From Phenylobacterium soli (GTDB lineage Bacteria > Pseudomonadota > Alphaproteobacteria > Caulobacterales > Caulobacteraceae): a DNA stretch of 64,000 nt. The notes beneath the pieces were generated by a model, which saw nothing but the letters and a program-made list of their open reading frames with translations, was not told the DNA's origin and ran no database searches. The stretch lies in NCBI RefSeq assembly GCF_003254475.1, contig NZ_QFYQ01000003.1, forward strand, positions 38,342 to 102,341, in the 5' to 3' direction. Shown piece by piece: positions 1 through 7,277 of the stretch. The number at the start of each line of letters is the position of its first letter. Positions within the stretch are counted from its first letter, which is position 1. Both the position numbers and the translations under genes were made by a program.

Positions 1-378
1 CCGACCGTTCCCGCCGACCCGACGGCCGAGGAGCCGCTCACCCGCCGGCCGCTCGTCGAGCTCGCCTGGGCCCGGTCCGGCGACAAGGGCGACGCGTTCA
101 ACGTCGGCGTCATCGCCCGCAAGCCCGAATACCTGCCCTGGATCCGCCGCGCGCTCACGCCGGAGACGGTGCAGGCCTGGTTCGCCCACGAGTTCGAGGG
201 CGCCAAGGCGCCCAAGGTGCTGCGCTACGAGCTGCCCGGCATGGGCGCGCTCAACTTCCACTGCATCCAGGCGCTGGGCGGCGGCCAGTTCTCCAGCCTG
301 CGCCTCGATCCCCTGGCCAAGGGCAAGGCCCAACAGCTGCTCGACATCGAGATCGAGGTCCCTGCGCGGCTGCACTAG
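1..378 (+). CDS. AtuA-like protein, C-terminal fragment (5' end outside window)
   Basis: The reading frame is open from base 1 to a TAG at 376-378, so only the last 125 codons are present. The text LVELAWARSGDKGDAFNVGV followed by a compact alpha/beta stretch ending in LLDIEIEVPARLH matches, from memory, the C-terminal ferredoxin-like domain of the acyclic terpene utilization AtuA / DUF1446 family. In Pseudomonas these proteins act in citronellol/geraniol catabolism, but homologs occur widely with acyl-CoA genes, so the substrate here is unknown. The stop codon overlaps the convergent sugar-kinase gene by four bases. An internal ATG at 169 is not the start, because coding text continues upstream of it. 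Confidence 0.7.
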   Translation, partial: PTVPADPTAEEPLTRRPLVELAWARSGDKGDAFNVGVIARKPEYLPWIRRALTPETVQAWFAHEFEGAKAPKVLRYELPGMGALNFHCIQALGGGQFSSLRLDPLAKGKAQQLLDIEIEVPARLH

Positions 379-1250
379 CCGCGCGGAAGGATCGCCCCCG
401 GCGCGGCCACGACCTTGGCCGCCAGCGCCCTCGCCTCGTCCACCGCGTCCACGATGGAGCGCCCCTGCAGCCGGGCGGCGAGATAGGCGGCGTTGAAGCT
501 GTCGCCGGCGCCGGTCGTGTCGACCACTGACCCCGCGGGCCCGGGCGGGAAGTCGGCGATCTCGCCCCCGCTCAGCACCCCGACGCGGCGGTCGGCGTCC
601 CGCTGGATCACCTCCGCGCCGCCCACTGTCCATTCCGGCGGCAGCGGACGGCCGCAAAGGGCCTCGGCGTCGTCGGCGCTGAAGGAGAGGTAGCGGCAGA
701 GGGGGAGGATCCCCTCGACCGCGGCGCGGGCCTCGGCGGGGCCTGACCAGAGCCGTGGGCGATAGTTGGGGTCGAAGGCGAGCGGCGTCCCGGATGCCGC
801 GAGCATGGTGGTGAGCCGCGACCGCCCCTCGGGCCCGATCACCGCCAGGGAGATCCCGGAGAGATAGACGAGATCGGCGGCACTCAGCGCCGCGGCGAAG
901 GCGTCGAGATCGGCGAGGCGGAAGAAGTCGCGCACCGGCGCCTCGCCTCGCCAGTAGTGGAAGCTGCGCTCGCCGGCCGCGTCGCGCTCGATGGCGTAGA
1001 GGCCCGGTAGCCGGCCTTCGACCCCCGTCACCAGGCCGGCGTCGATCCCCTCCTGCCGCATGAGGGCGATGACGCCCTGGCTGAAGCGGTCGCCGGACCC
1101 GAGGGCGGTGGCGTAGGCGACCTCGAGGCCGGCGCGGGCCAGGTAGACGGCGGTGTTGAAGGTGTCGCCGGCGTAGCCGATCGCGGCCGAGGCGCCCTGC
1201 CCCAGGCTGAGCTCGACCATGCACTCGCCGAAGACGACGACCCGGGCCAC
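375..1250 (-). CDS. kdgK: PfkB-family sugar kinase, probable 2-dehydro-3-deoxygluconokinase
   Basis: A 291-residue ribokinase/PfkB fold protein. The N-terminus VVVFGECMVELS and the substrate loop GYAGDTFNTAVYLARAG are typical of KDG kinases, and the C-terminal signature VDTTGAGDSFNAAYLA carries the catalytic Asp and the GAGD anion hole. KDG kinase phosphorylates 2-keto-3-deoxygluconate to KDPG with ATP in the cytoplasm, feeding hexuronate or gluconate carbon into the Entner-Doudoroff aldolase. No other uronate genes are adjacent, so the substrate is assigned from family features only; fructokinase or another PfkB activity remains possible. It lies 6 bp downstream of the ScfR-type regulator gene on the same strand and may be co-transcribed with it. 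Confidence 0.75.
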   Translation of the reverse strand: MARVVVFGECMVELSLGQGASAAIGYAGDTFNTAVYLARAGLEVAYATALGSGDRFSQGVIALMRQEGIDAGLVTGVEGRLPGLYAIERDAAGERSFHYWRGEAPVRDFFRLADLDAFAAALSAADLVYLSGISLAVIGPEGRSRLTTMLAASGTPLAFDPNYRPRLWSGPAEARAAVEGILPLCRYLSFSADDAEALCGRPLPPEWTVGGAEVIQRDADRRVGVLSGGEIADFPPGPAGSVVDTTGAGDSFNAAYLAARLQGRSIVDAVDEARALAAKVVAAPGAILPRG

Positions 1251-1256
1251 CGGCCG

Positions 1257-2669
1257 CTAGCCCTTGGCGAGACGGAAGGGAACGGTGCGCCGCTCGTGCT
1301 GGGGCACGTGCAGCGAGCGGTCGACCGGCGGGAAGGCGCGCTGCAGGCAGTCGTCGCGCTCGCAGATCCGGCAGCTGACGCCGATCGGGGTGGCCGGGCC
1401 CTTCAGGTCGACGCCCTCGGAATAGACCAGCTCCGAGGCGTGGGTGATCTCGCAGCCGAAGCCCAGCACGTAGCGGCGGTCGGGCGTGAGGTAGGAGTCC
1501 GAGCTCTTCACGACGTTGCGGGCGACGCACAGGTAGCGGACGCCGTCGGGCATCTCGGCCACCTGGACGAGGAAGCGGTCGGGCGCGCCCACCGCCTCGT
1601 GGACGTTCCACATCGGGCAGGCGCCGCCGAAGCGGGCGAACTGGAAGCGCGTGGCCGAGTGGCGCTTGGTGATGTTGCCGGCGTAGTCGACCCGCACGAA
1701 GTAGAGCGGCACGCCCCGCTCCCCGGGCCGCTGCAGGTTCGAGAGGCGATGGCAGACCTGCTCCAGGCTGGCGCTGAACATCAGGGCGAGCTGCTCGACG
1801 TCGTGGCGCTTCTCGCGCGCGGCCTGGGCGAAGCGGCGATAGGGCATCAAGAGCGCGCCGGCCGCGTAGTTGCCGAGCCCGACGCGGCAGACATCCACCG
1901 CCTCGCGGCTCTTGAAGCCGGCCCGCGCCAGCTCCGCCTCGATGATGTCCGACAGGGCGGTGGTGGCGATGTGGAAGGCCATTTGGAAGGCCCGGGTGGT
2001 CGGCGGCTGGGCGGCGTTGAGCGACAGTTCGTGCGAGGCCGGGTCGTAGCGGCGCATGACATCCCCCGCGGCGTCGCGTCGCACGCTGACCCCCCAGCGC
2101 TCGCGCAGGTACATCTCGAGCAGCATTTCGGCCGAGGCGTAGGGCTCCAGCCCGACCTCGCGCGCCAGGTCCTCCGCCGCCCGGTCGAGGGCGTCCACGT
2201 AGTTGTCCTTGTAGTGGAAGAAGTCGCGCACCTCCTCGTACGGCAGCAGGGACGAGGCGGCGGTGGCCTCGTCGAGGGCGACGGCCTCCTCGGTCATCTT
2301 CAGCCGCTCGCCGAGCCGGTGGTTGGCGCGGTGCAGGTCGAGGAACCGGCGGGCCAGGCCGGGAGCGTGGATCACCGCCTGACGCAGCTCGCTCAAGGGG
2401 ATCGGGTCGGCGCCGCCGAAGTCGGCGGCCGCTTCGCGGAGGTCGGCGATGAGGTGCTGGTCGGTGTCGGCGTCGAGGGTCTCGGGGCGCACGCCGAACA
2501 CGTCGACGAGGCCCATCAGGACGCGCGAGGTGACCGGCCGCTGGTTGGCCTCGATCTGCGAAAGATAGCTCACCGAGATGCCGAGCCGGCCGGCGCAATC
2601 CTCGAGCCGCCAGCGCCTTTCCTCGCGCAGGGCCCGCACCTTGGGGCCGACGAACAGCTTGTACCGCAT
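1257..2669 (-). CDS. ScfR/RamB-type transcriptional regulator (XRE HTH + IrrE-like + DUF2083)
   Basis: 470 residues. An XRE helix-turn-helix occupies about residues 9-62 (RLGISVSYLSQIEANQRPV). The middle is an ImmA/IrrE-type domain in which the metalloprotease HExxH is not present (AFHIATTAL stands in its place), so it is probably a sensory rather than a catalytic domain. The C-terminal DUF2083-like domain has a Cys cluster, C433-R-I-C436 and C441, plus an upstream GGACP; these could bind metal or a cluster. The family (RamB, ScfRs) senses acyl-CoA or short-chain fatty acid state and controls the glyoxylate and methylcitrate pathways, but no such genes are next to it here. AGTTTCAC repeats in its upstream region are candidate operators for autoregulation. 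Confidence 0.8.
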   Translation of the reverse strand: MRYKLFVGPKVRALREERRWRLEDCAGRLGISVSYLSQIEANQRPVTSRVLMGLVDVFGVRPETLDADTDQHLIADLREAAADFGGADPIPLSELRQAVIHAPGLARRFLDLHRANHRLGERLKMTEEAVALDEATAASSLLPYEEVRDFFHYKDNYVDALDRAAEDLAREVGLEPYASAEMLLEMYLRERWGVSVRRDAAGDVMRRYDPASHELSLNAAQPPTTRAFQMAFHIATTALSDIIEAELARAGFKSREAVDVCRVGLGNYAAGALLMPYRRFAQAAREKRHDVEQLALMFSASLEQVCHRLSNLQRPGERGVPLYFVRVDYAGNITKRHSATRFQFARFGGACPMWNVHEAVGAPDRFLVQVAEMPDGVRYLCVARNVVKSSDSYLTPDRRYVLGFGCEITHASELVYSEGVDLKGPATPIGVSCRICERDDCLQRAFPPVDRSLHVPQHERRTVPFRLAKG

Positions 2670-2674
2670 TTCAC

Positions 2675-2805
2675 AGTTTCACAATTTGCCGCCGCGGAAC
2701 GGCGAAGACTTCGCACCTTATCGTTTGAAACCGAGGTAAACTCAAAGGCTAATGCAGCGCGGCCATAGCCGGGGCACCCCGCGCAGTCGCCACTCAGTTT
2801 CACGA
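2675..2805. promoter_or_regulatory. Divergent promoter region with AGTTTCAC repeats
   Basis: The 205-bp interval between the ScfR-type gene (minus) and the MerR gene (plus) holds two copies of AGTTTCAC(A/G)A, at 2675-2684 and 2796-2805. The second lies in a local direct duplication in which CAGTTT is followed by GAACC twice (2795-2824). Their position suits binding of one or both neighbouring regulators. This is a pattern observation only. Confidence 0.35.
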
Positions 2806-2874
2806 ACCCAGTTTTCTGCGAACCCGATTTCCCCCCGGACCCCGTTCCGCCGCTCCCCCTCGGAGGACACGCCA

Positions 2875-3249
2875 GTGACCGAAGACAACATCCGCCACCT
2901 GCCCCGCATCGGCATCGGCGAAGCCATGCGCCTGTTCGGCATGACCGCCCGCGCCATCCGCTTCTACGAGGAGAAGGGCCTCATCGAGGTCCGCCGCGAC
3001 CGGATGAACTGCCGCTTCTACGACGGCGTCGCCCGCCGCCGGCTCGGCTGGATCGGCCCGCTGCGCGCGGCCGGCCTGTCGCTGAAGGACATTCAGGACG
3101 TCCTCGACGTCGAGGAAGAGGTCCGCGGCCAGACGGCGCTGGCGAAGCTGCAAGCCCGCCGCCGCGAGATGCAGATGGAACTGGCCAAGGTCGACCTGGC
3201 GCTCGCCAAGCTCGAGCCGGCCACCCAGGCCCGCGCCACCGCCCGCTAG
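2875..3249 (+). CDS. MerR-family transcriptional regulator
   Basis: A 124-residue MerR regulator. The start is GTG at 2875 because CGGAGG at 2861-2866 lies eight bases upstream and the MerR text IGEAMRLFGMTARAIRFYEEKGLI begins soon after. An in-frame ATG at 2752 would add unrelated sequence. The winged HTH is at about residues 12-80, followed by a coiled-coil dimer helix (LAKLQARRREMQMELAKVDLALAKLE). No C-terminal Cys pair typical of metal-sensing MerR proteins is present, so the effector is unknown and may be organic or absent. It is divergent from the ScfR-type gene and followed by a strong hairpin. Confidence 0.85.
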   Translation: MTEDNIRHLPRIGIGEAMRLFGMTARAIRFYEEKGLIEVRRDRMNCRFYDGVARRRLGWIGPLRAAGLSLKDIQDVLDVEEEVRGQTALAKLQARRREMQMELAKVDLALAKLEPATQARATAR

Positions 3250-3288
3250 CCGCTGGGCCGCCCCGGGCGGCGCGGCCCAAGGGAACCA

Positions 3289-3324
3289 CGACGGCCGGCT
3301 GCGCAAGGCGCGCGCCGGCCGTCG
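3289..3324 (+). terminator. Rho-independent-type hairpin after the merR gene
   Basis: CGACGGCCGGC (3289-3299) and GCCGGCCGTCG (3314-3324) form a perfect 11-bp stem around a 14-nt loop and are followed by ATCTTTCG. It stands 39 bp after the MerR stop and separates that gene from the MarR promoter. Confidence 0.6.
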
Positions 3325-3355
3325 ATCTTTCGGGATAGCCCCACGCGGGGTCGTG

Positions 3356-3384
3356 GCGACAATCAGATCGTGGCGCGATATAAA
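3356..3384 (+). promoter_or_regulatory. marR promoter with embedded ATCGTGGCGCGAT operator
   Basis: A -35-like GCGACA (3356-3361), a 17-bp spacer and a -10-like TATAAA (3379-3384) precede the MarR gene. The palindrome ATCGTGGCGCGAT occupies 3367-3379, filling the spacer and touching the -10, the classic place for an autorepressor. Matching palindromes occur at 3926-3938 and 12641-12653. Promoter hexamers are by eye; the operator role is inference. Confidence 0.5.
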
Positions 3385-3427
3385 AGGCGGTGCAGCGGCT
3401 CGGCTTGCACTGACCCCGGGGGGTGCC

Positions 3428-3913
3428 TTGAAACCGAAACCCTCACCGCGAAGCGCCCGCCGCCAGACCCGCATCAGCCTCTCCGACTACCAGGCGCTGG
3501 GGGCGTTCCGGCTGGCGCTGCGCAAGTTCGCGGCCTTCAGCGACGCCTCGGCCCACGCCGAAGGACTGACCGCCCAGCAGCACCAGGCCCTGCTGGCCGT
3601 GCGCGCCCACAGCGGCGTGGAGGCGATGACCATCGGCGAGCTGGCCGAATGCCTGCTGATCAAGAACCACAGCGCCGTGGAGCTGGTCGGACGGCTGGTC
3701 ACCGCCGGGCTCCTCACCCGCAGCCCGTCCGAGGCGGATCGCCGGCGCATCCTGCTCAGCCTCACGCCGGAGGCCGCGTCGCGCCTGGAGGCGATCTCCC
3801 GCCGGAACCTGCGCGAGCTGAGCAGCAGCGCCCCCATCTTCGGTGAGCTGCTCAAGACTGTTCGGCGCATCGGCCGCGAAAAAGGCGAGGCGGGCGGCGG
3901 GAATCCCTCTTGA
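3428..3913 (+). CDS. MarR-family transcriptional regulator, likely controller of the PQQ/oxidase cluster
   Basis: A winged-helix MarR protein with the typical order: an N-terminal dimer helix (LSDYQALGAFRLALRKFAAFS), the recognition helix region LAECLLIKNHSAVELVGRLV, and a wing with the family signature RSPSEADRRRILLSLTPEA. I prefer the TTG at 3428 (161 aa), because the longer frame from GTG 3353 would run through the promoter and the palindrome at 3367-3379, and G-rich sequence precedes the TTG. It lies directly upstream of the oxidase-assembly and PQQ dehydrogenase genes. The shared palindromes suggest that it represses itself, that operon and the OprB porin, and releases in response to an unknown small molecule, perhaps an alcohol or sugar substrate. 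Confidence 0.8.
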   Translation: MKPKPSPRSARRQTRISLSDYQALGAFRLALRKFAAFSDASAHAEGLTAQQHQALLAVRAHSGVEAMTIGELAECLLIKNHSAVELVGRLVTAGLLTRSPSEADRRRILLSLTPEAASRLEAISRRNLRELSSSAPIFGELLKTVRRIGREKGEAGGGNPS

Positions 3914-3925
3914 ACACCCCATTAT

Positions 3926-3938
3926 ATCGTGTCACGAT
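3926..3938 (+). promoter_or_regulatory. Palindromic operator ATCGTGTCACGAT upstream of the ctaG-PQQ-cox operon
   Basis: A perfect 13-bp palindrome (6-bp arms around one T) lies between the MarR stop codon and the ctaG-like start at 4009. A -35-like TTGAAC at 3910-3915 puts a weak -10 inside the right half of the palindrome, so a bound repressor would block initiation. It is the best copy of the three related palindromes in this cluster. Confidence 0.55.
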
Positions 3939-4008
3939 CTAACTCACGACGACGGGGGAGGCGACTGGTTCTGGACCGACGCGCAAGCGTCAAGCCGGGA
4001 GGTCGCAC

Positions 4009-4797
4009 GTGCAGGCTGCGCTTGTTCCCTATTGTGGAGCGCCCGTCGCGCCAGGTCGCATCGCGGCGGCCTGGAACCTCGATCCCATCCTTCTCGCCGC
4101 GGCCATCGGACTCCTGGCCGCCTACGCGGCGGGCGTGCGGCGCGCCGATCCTGGCCGGAGACGGCGCGCCGCCTTCTATCTCGGCTGGACGATCGCCACC
4201 CTGGCCTTGGTCTCCCCGCTCTGCCGGCTGTCGGTGTCGCTGTTCTCGGCCCGGGTCGGCCAGCACATGCTGCTGGAGCTCGCCGCCGCGCCGCTGGTCG
4301 CCTACGGCCGGCCCTGGCGGGTCTATGAGGCGCTGCTGCGCCTCGACCTTCCCGCGGCCCCGCCAAGGCCCCTGCTGGCGGCCGGCATCTTCGCCGTGGC
4401 GCTCTGGTACTGGCACGCGCCGCTTCCCTACGACCTGACGTTCACCAGCGACGCGATCTACTGGTGCATGCACGTGACCGCCTTCGGCGCGGCCCTGTTG
4501 CTGTGGACCGGCCTGCAGGACGGGCTCGAGCAGGCGCCGGCGAGCACGGTGGGCGCAGGCATCCTGTCGGCCGCGCAGATGACCTTCCTGGGGGCGCTGC
4601 TGACCCTGGCGCCGCGGCCGCTCTATGCGCCGCACGCCCTGACCACCGCCGCCTGGGGGCTCAGCCCGCTCGACGACCAGCAGATCGGCGGCCTCATCAT
4701 GTGGGCGCCCGGATGCCTCGCCTTCGCGGCCATTTCGATCCTCGGGCTGGTGCGCGCGATGCGCCGCGCCGACGCCGCCGAAGCGGCGCTCGCGTGA
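4009..4797 (+). CDS. Cytochrome c oxidase assembly protein, caa3_CtaG family
   Basis: 262 residues with about seven hydrophobic helices. The GTG start at 4009 is preceded by GGGAGG at 3997-4002. Segments such as VGQHMLLELAAAPLVAYGRP, ALWYWHAPLPYDLTF and AIYWCMHVTAFGAALLLWTGL, with histidines set in membrane helices, match the caa3_CtaG family (PF09678), which is involved in copper or assembly functions of caa3-type oxidases in the cytoplasmic membrane. It is unrelated to the soluble Cox11-type CtaG. It opens the operon that encodes the PQQ dehydrogenase and the oxidase subunits, which supports an assembly role for this particular oxidase. The next gene starts 10 bp after its stop. Confidence 0.8.
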   Translation: MQAALVPYCGAPVAPGRIAAAWNLDPILLAAAIGLLAAYAAGVRRADPGRRRRAAFYLGWTIATLALVSPLCRLSVSLFSARVGQHMLLELAAAPLVAYGRPWRVYEALLRLDLPAAPPRPLLAAGIFAVALWYWHAPLPYDLTFTSDAIYWCMHVTAFGAALLLWTGLQDGLEQAPASTVGAGILSAAQMTFLGALLTLAPRPLYAPHALTTAAWGLSPLDDQQIGGLIMWAPGCLAFAAISILGLVRAMRRADAAEAALA

Positions 4798-4807
4798 GGG
4801 CGCCGGC

Positions 4808-6682
4808 ATGACGAAGCGCACCTTTCTCGCCCTGGCCGCGATGGTCGGCGCCGGGCTGGCCGGCTGCCAGAAGGCCGACCATGGGCTGGGCGCCCAGGCC
4901 GTCGCCAAGATGGCCCACGATCCGGGCTGGAACGGCGCGGCCGCCAACCTGGCCCCCAACGACCCGCCGGGCGAGTGGCGCCGGCCGGGCCGCGACTACG
5001 CCGGCACCCGCTACAGCCCGCTCAATCAGATCAACGCCGGCAATGTCGCCGAGCTGAAGATGGCCTGGAGCTTCGCCGACGGCGTGCCTTACGGCCACGA
5101 AGGCGCGCCCCTGGTGGCGGACAACACCATGTACCTGGTGACGCCGTTCCCGAACGTCGCCTACGCGCTGGACCTCACCAAGCCCGGCGCGCCGATCAAG
5201 TGGACCTATTCGCCGAACCCCTCGCCCATGGCGATCGGCAAGGCGTGCTGCGACGCCGTCCTGCGCGGCTGGGCCCTGGCCGACGGCAAGCTGATCTTCA
5301 ACACCCTCGACGACCACACGGTCGCGGTGGACGCCCAGACCGGCAAGGAGCTGTGGCGCACCAAGCTCGCCAATGTCGAGGACGGGGTGACCACGACGAT
5401 GGCCGCCACCGTCTACAAGGACAAGGTGTTCGTCGGAAACTCCGGCGGCGAACTCGGCGTCCACGGCTGGCTGGCCGCCCTCGACCTGAAGAGCGGCAAG
5501 GAGCTCTGGCGCGCCTACAACACCGGGCCGGACGACCAGGTGAAGATCGGGGCCGACTTCAAGCCCTTCTATCCCTGGATGCGCGGCAAGGACCTCGGCG
5601 CCACCACCTGGCCGGCGGACATGTGGAAGCACGGCGGCTCGGCCTCGTGGGGCTGGATCACCTACGATCCGGACCTCAACCTGATCTACTACGGCACGGC
5701 CAACCCGAGCCCGCGCGTGCCGGCGCAGCGGCCGGGGCTGAACCTGTGGAGCGCGGCGATGTTCGCCCGCGATGCCGACAGCGGCATGGCCCGCTGGGCC
5801 TTCCAGTTCACCCCGCACGACCAGTGGGATTACGACGGCGTCAACGAGGACGTGCTGATCGACATCCCGTGGCGAGGGCAGACGCGCAAGGCGCTGGTCC
5901 AGTTCAACCGCAACGGCTTCGCCTACACCATCGACCGCCAGACCGGCGAGGTGCTGGTCGCCAAGCCGTTCGGCAACCTCAACTGGGCGCTCGGCGTCGA
6001 TCCCAAGACCGCCCAGCCGATCGTCAATCCGGCGATGCAGCCCAAGCCCGGCGTGAAGCTGCCCAACGCCTGTCCGACGGACATCGGGGTGAAGGACTGG
6101 CAGCCGGCGGCGTTCAGCCCGCGCACCGGCCTGCTCTACGCCGGGATCTTCAACATCTGCATGGACCTGACCGACCACCCGGTCTCCTACATCGCCGGCA
6201 CGCCCTACGACGGCATGGAGATGAAGCGTCACGCCGGGCCGGGCGGGAACTGGGGCGAGTTCATGGCCTGGGACCCGATCCAGGGCCGCAAGGTGTGGTC
6301 GATCAAGGAGCCGTTCATGACCATGAGCGGGGCGCTCGTGACCGGCTCGGACCTGGTCTTCTACGGCACCGTGGACGGCTGGTTCCGGGCCGTGGACGCG
6401 CGCACCGGCAAGGTGCTCTGGTCGCAGAAGCTGGGCTCGGGCGTGATCGGCCAGCCGATCACCTACCTGGGCCCGGACGGGCGGCAGTACGTGGCGGTCT
6501 ACGCGGGCGTCGGCGGGGCGGCCATGGTGGCCGCCCAGCAGCCCGGCTTCCCGCCGCGCGGCGACACCCTCTACGTCTTCTCGGTCGGCGGAGCGTCGAA
6601 CAACTCGGGCCCAGGCCTGCTGAGCAGCCAGCCGGGCAAGCCGGCGGCCCAGCCCGACAACACCAGCCCGAGCCAGACGTGA
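4808..6682 (+). CDS. PQQ-dependent alcohol dehydrogenase, lipoprotein, DYD (lanthanide-type)
   Basis: A 624-residue eight-bladed quinoprotein. The N-terminus ends in a lipobox (LAGC, Cys20), so the mature enzyme is probably membrane-anchored in the periplasm. The family's vicinal cysteines are C147-C148 (GKACCDAV). Residues aligned by eye with XoxF metal ligands are E215 (NSGGELGV), N299 (YYGTANPSP) and the pair D341-Y342-D343 (HDQWDYDGVNE); the second Asp of DYD marks lanthanide-dependent PQQ dehydrogenases, whereas calcium MxaF has Ala there. No CxxCH occurs, so it is not a quinohaemoprotein; the next gene supplies a cytochrome c. It would oxidise an alcohol or sugar and pass electrons through that cytochrome to the oxidase encoded downstream. 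The exact substrate cannot be read from sequence. Confidence 0.85.
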   Translation: MTKRTFLALAAMVGAGLAGCQKADHGLGAQAVAKMAHDPGWNGAAANLAPNDPPGEWRRPGRDYAGTRYSPLNQINAGNVAELKMAWSFADGVPYGHEGAPLVADNTMYLVTPFPNVAYALDLTKPGAPIKWTYSPNPSPMAIGKACCDAVLRGWALADGKLIFNTLDDHTVAVDAQTGKELWRTKLANVEDGVTTTMAATVYKDKVFVGNSGGELGVHGWLAALDLKSGKELWRAYNTGPDDQVKIGADFKPFYPWMRGKDLGATTWPADMWKHGGSASWGWITYDPDLNLIYYGTANPSPRVPAQRPGLNLWSAAMFARDADSGMARWAFQFTPHDQWDYDGVNEDVLIDIPWRGQTRKALVQFNRNGFAYTIDRQTGEVLVAKPFGNLNWALGVDPKTAQPIVNPAMQPKPGVKLPNACPTDIGVKDWQPAAFSPRTGLLYAGIFNICMDLTDHPVSYIAGTPYDGMEMKRHAGPGGNWGEFMAWDPIQGRKVWSIKEPFMTMSGALVTGSDLVFYGTVDGWFRAVDARTGKVLWSQKLGSGVIGQPITYLGPDGRQYVAVYAGVGGAAMVAAQQPGFPPRGDTLYVFSVGGASNNSGPGLLSSQPGKPAAQPDNTSPSQT

Positions 6683-6692
6683 GGAGGCGCGC

Positions 6693-7274
6693 ATGAAGCT
6701 CCCCCTCGCCCTTGGCCTGGCCGCCCTCGCCCTCGCCCTCGCCGGCTGCGGCCGCGAGTTGCACCCGACCGGCGCGGGCGGCGCCCAGCTGCCCGCCGGC
6801 CGGGGCCTGCCGCAGATGCCGACGGGGGACCTGGCGGGCGCGGCGGCCAGCACCGCCGGCCAGGTGTTCGCCAACCCCTACGCCGGGGATCCGGGGGCGA
6901 TCGCCGAGGGCCATCGGCTGTTCAACGCGATGAACTGCTCGGGCTGTCACGGCTATGAGCTGAAGGGCGGCATGGGCCCGGACCTGACGGACACCTACTG
7001 GCGCTACGGCGGCACGCCGGCGGCGATCTACCAGAGCATCTACCAGGGCCGGCCGAAGGGGATGCCGGCCTGGGGCGTGGCCCTGCCGCCGTCGGACATC
7101 TGGAAACTGGCGGCCTATATCGAGAGCCAGGGCGGCGCGGTGAAACCCGGGCAGTACCAGGCCGGGCTGCAAGGAGACCTGGTTCCCAAGGCGCCCGGCG
7201 GGGCCGGCCAGAACGCACAGAACGCCGCCAATGCGGGCGAGACCCATGCGCCCGGCGGCGCGGCGCGGCGGTGA
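6693..7274 (+). CDS. Lipoprotein mono-haem cytochrome c, likely electron acceptor of the PQQ dehydrogenase
   Basis: 193 residues. A signal peptide ends in a lipobox (LAGC, Cys19). A Pro/Gly-rich linker runs to about residue 60. The class I cytochrome domain follows with CSGCH at 82-86 and a likely axial Met in RPKGMPAWG (Met124). The C-terminal 45 residues are low complexity (Gly/Ala/Gln/Asn). The gene starts 10 bp after the dehydrogenase stop, with GAGGAG-like sequence ahead of the ATG, and ends 3 bp before the subunit II gene. The position argues for electron transfer from the quinoprotein to subunit II of the oxidase. Confidence 0.85.
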   Translation: MKLPLALGLAALALALAGCGRELHPTGAGGAQLPAGRGLPQMPTGDLAGAAASTAGQVFANPYAGDPGAIAEGHRLFNAMNCSGCHGYELKGGMGPDLTDTYWRYGGTPAAIYQSIYQGRPKGMPAWGVALPPSDIWKLAAYIESQGGAVKPGQYQAGLQGDLVPKAPGGAGQNAQNAANAGETHAPGGAARR

Positions 7275-7277
7275 GCC

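Noticed and set aside
1296..2768. Long plus-strand open frame (490 codons) opposite the ScfR-type gene
   Set aside because: Antisense shadow of a GC-rich gene: Arg/Ala/Gly/Val-rich product with no domain, while the minus strand encodes a recognisable regulator.
3353..3427. GTG 3353 as the MarR start
   Set aside because: It would place 25 codons across the promoter hexamers and the palindromic operator; TTG 3428 fits the MarR family start better.
4697..6874. Minus-strand 725-codon open frame over the PQQ dehydrogenase
   Set aside because: Shadow of the real gene caused by high GC3; composition is low-complexity and no motif is found.
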